Shown here one piece after another: positions 57,430 through 64,000 of a stretch of 64,000 nucleotides of DNA; the stretch's first letter is position 1; each line of letters begins with the position of its first letter. The notes beneath the pieces are model-generated. The model saw nothing but the letters and a program-made list of their open reading frames with translations, did no database searches and was not told the DNA's origin. Source of the DNA: Isoetes taiwanensis (taxonomy: Eukaryota > Streptophyta > Lycopodiopsida > Isoetales > Isoetaceae); the NCBI GenBank assembly GCA_021234155.1, contig JAJEKV010000102.1, forward strand, positions 1,298,456 to 1,362,455, read 5' to 3'. The translations under genes were made by a program, and so were the position numbers.

Positions 57430-60400
57430 ATCCGGGTTGTGGATCAATCCGCCCATACTTTGAATCATTTAATTTGGAAGCAAATCTGCCTAAAATCTCA
57501 AACCGGAGCAATGTGTAAGAGAAAGAGAACTCCGTAACAAGAATGGGATCATAAAAGACGCCAAAGGAAAAGAAAAGGGAAGCTAAAGAAGAATTAGCAA
57601 AAATTGCATCAGCCAGAGGGAGGATCCACCAGAACGGCCTCTACTAGGAGTCCGATGGTATTAAAATTGCTATCTTCATTTCATAGCACCACTAAAGGCT
57701 TGGTGACAAAGATAAGAAAGAGGTTTTACGAGATTTTCTCTCAAGGATGACACAATGGACAACCAGACTTGGTGAAGAGCTGAAAGATTTGCAAGCCAAG
57801 AGCATTGTGGTCAAGAACCTCGTGGCTTCCATTCAACTTGTGAAGAAGTCTAACAAAGAATGACAGTTTTAGCGCCCAAGAGTAGTTGCCTTGCTATGGC
57901 CGTAAGAGGAAGCATTAATACCGAAAGTGCTAATCCTGTCAGTGCTCGGGGTTTTGGTAAACTGGTGGGTGTTCATCCTAGGAATCTTATCAAAGCAAAA
58001 TTGAAGAGGGAAGAGATAGATTGCAAAGGGGAGAAATGGGTTTTGTACAAAAGAGAAGAGCAGATGCAATTCCCAATTCAGTCATAGAACTTGTGCAAAG
58101 AATTTTGGACCGGAAACGAGGGTCTCTCCAAATGCAAAGGATGTTAAGTTCAGAAGATTGGAACGAAATGTAAGAGAGGATCATGCCACTCACTATCTGG
58201 AAGAATCACAGGTTATTTCATTTCTTCATCTTCACCACATTTTTTATTGTTAATGTGGTATGTTGTATGTGGTTAGTGATTGCTTGTGATATGTGGTTGG
58301 TGTGGTTAGTGATTGCTCGTGGTGTGTGGTGCCTATTAATGCTGTGATATATGATATGTGCTGCCTAGTGTGGTGAGGCACGTGGTGTAAAATAAATGCT
58401 GTAAATATATGCTTTGTGGTGCCTAGTGTGGTGAATAACATGGTGTAAAATACATGCTGTAATATATGCTATGTGGTGCCTAGTGTGGTGAAAAATATGG
58501 TGAAAAATAAATGCTATAAATATACGCTTTGTGGTGCCTAGTGTGGTGAATAACATGGTGTAAAATAAATGCTGTAATATATGCTATGTGGTGCCTAGTG
58601 TGGTGAATAACATGGTGTAAAATAAATGCTGTAATATATTCTATGTGGTGCCTAGTGTGGGTGAAAAACATGGTGTAAAATAAATGCTGTAATATATGCT
58701 ATGTGGTGCCTAGTGTGGTGAAAAATATGGTGTGCAATAAATTATGTATTATATGCTTTGTGGTGCCGAGTGTGGTGAATAACGAGGTGTAAGATTAATG
58801 TCTGTAATATATGCTATGTGGTGCCTAGTGTGGTGAAAAATATGGTGTACAATAAATTATGTATTATATGCTTTGTGGTGCCTAGTGTGGTGAATAACGA
58901 GGTGTAAGATGAATGTCTGTAAATATATGCTATGTGGTGCCTAGTGTGGTGGAAAATGTAGTGTGCAATAAATATGCTGATCACCTTGTTATCTTCCTTG
59001 CAGCTTGCAATTGTTCAGAAATTAAGACGGAACATCCTAGTGCTATGATCAAGCGAGAGGATGTTTGAAAAGCTGAAACCATGGTTTGTTGTAAAATTAA
59101 AGGACTTCAATAGTTGTTTGCAGATATACCATGTTAGAATGCGATGCTAATAGATGGCTTCAATAGTATGAGAACTAAGCACCCAAAAAGTCAGAAATGC
59201 ACTTGTCGCCTTTGGTCAGGACATATATATATGGTGAATGCGTGGCGCCCGAATACAAAAATAAGTAGCACAAGAAGTCCGTGGCGTGGAATCTTATGTG
59301 AGAAAACTAGCTTCCAACCTTACCATAAGAGGGAATGCATTCTCGGTGAGTGTAAAGAGTGTGGGATTAAGAAGTTCCCTATCCGCCCACATGAACAATC
59401 TAGTGATAGTGGCATGGTGAAGTGGGAATACCTAGACTATGAAAAAAATCATTCGTGAGATGGCAAAGAAGAAGTCTAAGCTCGCTCACCAACACAATGA
59501 AACCTGCAAGTCTTCCATCGGTGAACAAAATGTTGGAGAAGCTTCCAAAATTTCCTTTACACAACTTCGTGATATAAGTGGCGTGCAAACGCCAAGACAA
59601 AGAACTCCTTGATAACTTGCCCGAGATGCTTACCTATCCGTGGTTGACTTCGGCAGAATTATACTTTTAAGGAGCGAATGAAGTTCACCATGCGCTGGGT
59701 CAACAACCGATAACTATATTTGTTCAAATAACCTATCGGGTTGATCCACGCATTGAACACCATTGAGAAGGAAACACACTACTATGTGTCCTGATGATAG
59801 GAACATGACACACTTTTTGTTCAACATTGTTTTATGAAATATTTTGAGTACTTAAAGCGAAAAGGTAATGTCCCCAAACAAAGACTATGTATTTTCGGAT
59901 GGTGCCGCATCACAATTCAAAAGCGACGGATCATTTTATTTTGTTGGAAGGTACAAATTGTCATACAGAGGTCAACATGATGTGGAACTTCTTTGGATCA
60001 AACCATGGAAAAGGTGAACATGATGGGAAGGCAAATAGAATTGAAAAGATGGATACGCAGGTCTACGGCTTAAACATCCCGACATTAAACTAGATAATGC
60101 CCATGATATGGTAAAAATTGCAGAGAAAGAATTTCAATGTGGTACATCCGAGTGGACCTGAAAATGGAAGAAAAGTTCGAGATACTTCGGGAAATAAAAC
60201 CCGAGGATATCAACAGAAAAAGGCTTGGGGTGCAAAGACAATTCCGCAAAACCAGGCAAATTCATTCACCCATGGATTCAAGATGAGAAAATCCAACACG
60301 CCTACATACCGTAAAGCTATCATGTTTTTGCAAAGAATTGTTTGATGGAAAATGGGACATGTGTGAGAACAAATTGTATGTAGATGAATGGAACCTTGTA

Positions 60401-60860
60401 GTCGCCGAACCATCCTCCAATGTTCATGCGATGTGGAAGAGACCCGCAAGTCTACCAGCCACTATACTCAACCTTTGGCAAATGTACTTGCGTAAGCACT
60501 TAGAGAAGGAGACAAACTTTGCGCTTGTCGCACCTAAAGGGAACGAGGAGGATTCTCAGATTTTGATGTTGCTATGCACCAAGCCAAAATTTGAAGTTGA
60601 AAATGACTTCAAGCGAATCCAAAACTTGTTGTGGAGGGCATTTACTATAGAAAGAAGCCTCTACCAAAGGTGATGTATGAGTTGTTGACAAACGAGCCAA
60701 AGTCACTTGTATTCTCTACTCAAATTTGTGCTATTCGAGTTCCCATGCAGCAGATCAAGAAAGGTGCTCGAACCGGCTAGACCAAAGGTGATGAGGAAAA
60801 GATTCTAGAAAACTTGCCCGGGTTTTATCCGATGAAGATAGCATGTCCGATGAAGAGTAG
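57430..60860 (+). pseudogene. T1 transposase-like gene, two exon blocks, decayed
   Basis: First block 57430-58211: basic region, then VRGSINTESANPVSARGFGK, KREEQMQFPIQS, ETRVSPNAKDVKFRR and EDHATHYLEESQ before CAG|GT at 58211. Intron 58212-59003 is a minisatellite, ending TTCCTTGCAG. Second block 59004-60860: LIDGFNSMRT, CKECGIKKFP, DGAASQFKSDGSFYFVGRYK (about 59902-59960), NMMWNFFGSNHGKGEHDGKA (about 59980-60035, other frame), ending LSDEDSMSDEE then TAG at 60858. The DGAASQFK and HGKGEHDG pair is shared with uncharacterised transposase-like proteins of plants and animals; the aspartates may be catalytic in an RNase H fold (inference). At least five frameshifts, so inactive. Confidence 0.7.
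58240..58985 (+). repeat. Minisatellite, about 57 bp x 11-12 (intronic)
   Basis: Same unit as 35340-35870 (TGTGGTGCCTAGTGTGGTGA core, units about 55-59 bp). It fills nearly all of the 792-bp intron. Confidence 0.93.
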
Positions 60861-61330
60861 TTGAACACATTCTTACAAAAGTTAGGAAATGATTCAAAAT
60901 TTTGAATATATGTTGTTGTGTCTTGCCTTGTTTGGGAATAATATAAGAAACTCAATTCCATGCTCAATTGTTTTTTTTTTTTTGAGTGAATGGGGTTTTT
61001 TCATTAATTATAGAAAAAGGTACAACATAGTGAGTGAGCCTTTATAGGTAGGCTACTCATGATAAAGCATGCAAATAAATACAAATGAAGTAGGTGCTGT
61101 TGAAAGCACATAGCAATGTTTTATAATAACAGTAGTAGTTGTGATATGTGTTATGCTGCAACAGAGTGAGCAGACCAATTCCTGCAGAAAAGATGTAGAT
61201 GTTAATAAGATGCAGAAGTTATATGCAGATCTGTTTCTTGTCAAAAAAGGGAGAGGTGCAAGTCAATGATGTGGAAGAGTGGGGTGATTTGTGTGGAAAT
61301 GGTAGGTGTTTAGGAATTCATGGTGAGCTC
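60861..61330. other. Spacer with a T13 tract
   Basis: TTTTTTTTTTTTT at 60971-60983 could be the poly-A tail of a retroposed minus-strand sequence extending towards 62.2 kb. No target duplication seen. Confidence 0.35.
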
Positions 61331-62249
61331 CTAAATTAGGCTGAAGTATAAGAGTGTTGCCATTTCCCGGTTTAACTCAAGAATCAGCCTATCTGCATTG
61401 GTAGTGGACATTAAAATTATCAAAGTGCCATATGCATCTGCCAGGCACCTGTGATGATAATAGCACTCCATGTAGTACTCAAACTGCTGATCTGTCATTC
61501 TTCTGCTGTTGCTTTCCATGAACCACCATATTTGATGCATAAGATATGTGCCTCTGCAGAATTTATAGCCTATTCTAGTTCATCATCGTGGATATCAATT
61601 ATATCTATACCGTAGATGCCCCTAATCGTGCTGTCCACATGTCATGAGTGTATTGAATATCGTGTACCAATCTCCTCGAACAATCTATATTCTGCGCAGT
61701 TCCACCGAAGTTCCAATGTCTCCGCTAGTAATCTCTCTAATAGTCAGTATGTTTGTGGGGACTCGATTGTTGGTATTCAAAATCTGAGGGCAAATTGCTT
61801 TCGTCCGAGATGCTCGGCCCAGCTGGTCTCGGAAATAGAGGAACTGGTACACCATTAGCATCCAATCTTGGCAGAGTTTGAGATCCTCTTTGATCCAGAG
61901 AGAGTGTATCCCAGTTTGGAGCAAAGTAGCTGAAGTGGTTCATATCTTTTGACAGAGGATCTTGGGATCGAGATGGAATGCACTTAACTGTGAGAGTAGA
62001 GCGTCCCTTTGAGCAGCAGGAAGGAGCATGAAATTGTGAAGGAGCGAAAGAGAATTTGAATTTAGGGCTGACGGGCCATGTAAAAGTATATTTTTTTTGG
62101 GAAAACTCGCCATAAATTTCACCACATGTTTCACCACATGTCTCACCACGTGTTTCACTTTCTGTCTCTTCCCCCGAGACAGAGATCCTTCTGAACAGCT
62201 TTTCCACTGAAATGCTTTCCTTTTCCTTAAATTCTCTCGGTCCCATCAA
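61331..62249 (-). pseudogene. Minus-strand gene fragment, related to 62419-63054
   Basis: 62249-61737 is open for 170 codons with a GETCGETCGEIYGE repeat near residue 35-45 and a serine/proline-rich tail. 61540-61331 encodes RMTDQQFEYYMECYYHHRCL followed by ADAYGTLIILM, which resembles LFTEEQFLHFRDMFYHHKGL followed by QDAHGEAVILF of the plus-strand ORF at 62602-63054. So related coding sequences lie in opposite orientations. No known domain recognised; frames do not connect. Confidence 0.4.
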
Positions 62250-62418
62250 TTCCTCTCATCATCCTTTGGCTGACAGCCGTACCTCGGGCAAAAATCATTA
62301 TGGGATGGCAAAAATTAATGACCTCGGGCAACCCAAAAGGCCCGAGGTGCCATTCTTCTTGCTCCCGACCGAGTTTACAGTTTACAGTTTACAGTTTACA
62401 GCAGCTACTTCAGCAGAC

Positions 62419-63054
62419 ATGGCCAACTTCACCTCTTGGATCCTGCAAAATGATGGCACTCCGGAATGGGACAATGTCACCAGAGAAGAAGAGCCCATGA
62501 TACCTAGGCGTGCTGTCCCGATTTTCACCCATGCAGAATGGATGGACATTCTCGAACAACGTAAATTTCTCTATTCACCGGATGAGAATATGACCACATA
62601 AATGTTGAAAACTCTCACCGTGAGGATGAATTGTACACCAAACCTCCCGGATCTCTCAACTTTCTCTCGCTTCCAATCAAATTTTACACACCAGCATCTT
62701 TGGCCTATTCCTCCTACTATTGACCAGGATCTGCAAAGGTTGAAACCTTTTCTGCTTAATGGCTACCAAGCCTTTACGCTAGACAGGTTCTGCTTTTGTT
62801 ATGATAGGTTGTTTACAGAGGAACAATTCCTTCACTTCAGGGATATGTTCTATCATCACAAGGGCTTGCAGGATGCACATGGAGAAGCTGTTATTCTGTT
62901 TGATAACACTGCACCATTATGGTTTTTTGCTTTCCCTCCAGAATGGGATGATATAGGCTGGCAAGCTGACCCGGTGGCCACTGATCTGGTGGTCATAGAA
63001 GATGACGAGGAGGAGCTGGACCCGGATCTCTTTTTGATAGATGCACAGGAATGA
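62419..63054 (+). pseudogene. Unrecognised ORF with one in-frame stop
   Basis: From MANFTSWILQNDGTPEWDNV at 62419 the frame reaches TAA at 62599, and the next codon ATG at 62602 reopens the same frame for 150 codons to 63054 (TGA at 63052). Ignoring the stop, about 211 codons. Content: tryptophan- and acidic-rich N-terminus, LFTEEQFLHFRDMFYHHKGL in the middle and a very acidic C-terminus (VVIEDDEEELDPDLFLIDAQ). No family recognised. The long clean frame suggests recent or mild decay, or reinitiation at the TAA-ATG junction. Confidence 0.5.
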
Positions 63055-63204
63055 AAGCAAGTGTATATAAAAAATTTTGTTGCTGATGTAATCTGAAATG
63101 TTTAATAGAAATCCTGGCTTGTAATCTGAAATGTAACCTTATGTAATCATTTTATATGTTTAATATAAATCTTCACTCTTCAATCTCTCAATTGCTTAAT
63201 TGAT

Positions 63205-64000
63205 GTGGTGAAAGTGACAATACGTAAAAAAAATTACATTAAGGAACAGAGAATCATTGGAAATCATTCACATCAAATGCAAGGTCAATCATTCAAAAGT
63301 CGGGTCAGGCAGAAGCATAGGGGAAACCCTAAATCTAGTTTTGCATGCGCACATTGGCTTATCCCAATCCAGCTATGGCGGAAGAAAAAGCGAGTAAGGA
63401 GAACACGAAAGACAAACAATTTCGCCCGGTTCAAATGCACATGATCCGGTAGGACCTATAATTGAGCAAATAAACCCAGAACAGAGGCGATATTAGAGGA
63501 GTGGAGGACCCATGAATTCGAGGTATTCTAGGCTTAAAACATAGGTTAATTCCCGATGGGCTTAAAGAATTAGAAGCCAAGGCGCGGTGATAGGCTGGTT
63601 GCCTTTCTTTGTAGTAGATGTTGTTTTACCACGGATGATGTTGTTTACACGATGCGGGGAGACTTAACAGAGCTGGTGCAGCCGGCTGTGGTTCCGGGGT
63701 GGCGATAATTAGTGAGAGGATGAGTTCGCAGCTCGACATGCTTGAGGAAGAGGATATGTTCATCCAACTAAAGCAGAAAATGATCCATGCTTCAGCCATT
63801 AAAAAGTGCTCAACAGGCCGGATGCATGGAGACACAACAACCCGAGACAATACTTTATGAATCAGATAATAAGTGGGAGCGTAAATGAGAAGCTCATGTT
63901 TTAGTGTTGCCGGATTACACCAACTATTCAAAGCGTAAAAACTTGATGAAATCTTGAACATACTTGAAGAAGAAGAGTTACGATCTCACAATGCGGGATC
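63205..64000 (+). repeat. T1 segment matching 35893-36700
   Basis: Both start GGTGAAAGTGACA and share GAGAATCATTGGAAATCA, CAATCATTCAAAAGTCGGGT, TAGTTTTGCATGCGCA and ATATGTTCATCCAACTAAAG in order, with many small indels. This fixes the colinearity of the two copies on both sides of the core exon. Confidence 0.9.

Larger units (their letters stand above)
57142..64000 (+). mobile_element. TIR DNA transposon family T1, copy 2 (right end outside window)
   Basis: It starts with the same 26-bp end as copy 1 and stays similar to it through 58985 (compare 34274-35870). It then holds a transposase-like core exon (59004-60860) absent from copy 1, a 2.3-kb segment with other genes, and from 63205 a region again similar to copy 1 (35893-36700). 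The left flank ends GTTA, the predicted 4-bp target site; its partner lies beyond the window. It interrupts an exon-like segment of the CACTA-like element. Confidence 0.85.

Overview
This is nuclear DNA of a land plant with a large, repeat-rich genome. Three observations support that: spliced genes with short GT-AG introns, proteins recognisable as plant RCL1, SRR1, GDSL lipase, PPR, cytosolic pyruvate kinase and LEA proteins, and a density of transposable elements far above the density of genes. I cannot place the species; the low gene density and unusual element families would fit a fern, lycophyte or gymnosperm, but that is only an impression.

Only two host genes look intact, both on the minus strand. 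RCL1 (13891-15487, six exons, 369 codons, all splice phases consistent) encodes a small-subunit ribosome-biogenesis factor. SRR1 (20785-21789, intronless, 334 codons) encodes an SRR1-family clock and light-signalling protein. A GDSL lipase remnant (11770-12457) and a PPR remnant (7060-7330) are broken genes. The rest of the first 22 kb is AT-rich intergenic DNA with small tandem and dispersed repeats.

At 22602-25511 lies a complete, non-autonomous LTR retrotransposon: 218-bp LTRs, a tRNA-iMet primer site, a polypurine tract and 5-bp target duplications. In place of gag-pol it carries a chimera of a pyruvate-kinase segment joined to an LEA repeat domain.

From 29.46 to 45.03 kb there is a nested stack. 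A decayed Ty3/Gypsy chromovirus on the minus strand is split in three. One break is filled by a 3.1-kb DNA transposon with 32-bp inverted ends (30038-33164) carrying gene pieces. The other is filled by a 10.5-kb element (34274-44804) with identical 26-bp inverted ends and a 4-bp target duplication. Removing the 10.5-kb element and one copy of AGCA restores the Gypsy reading frame. A second copy of the same family starts at 57142 and runs off the window. It holds a decayed transposase-like gene whose intron is a minisatellite. I regard this element family as the best candidate for an undescribed system here.

Between these, 46.8-48.7 kb holds a decayed DUF7869-type (transposase-like) gene. 51.7-53.9 kb has a cluster of 24-bp palindromes. 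54.7-57.0 kb has a DUF8039-like CACTA-associated domain among eight copies of a GCGC-rich motif that resembles CACTA subterminal repeats.
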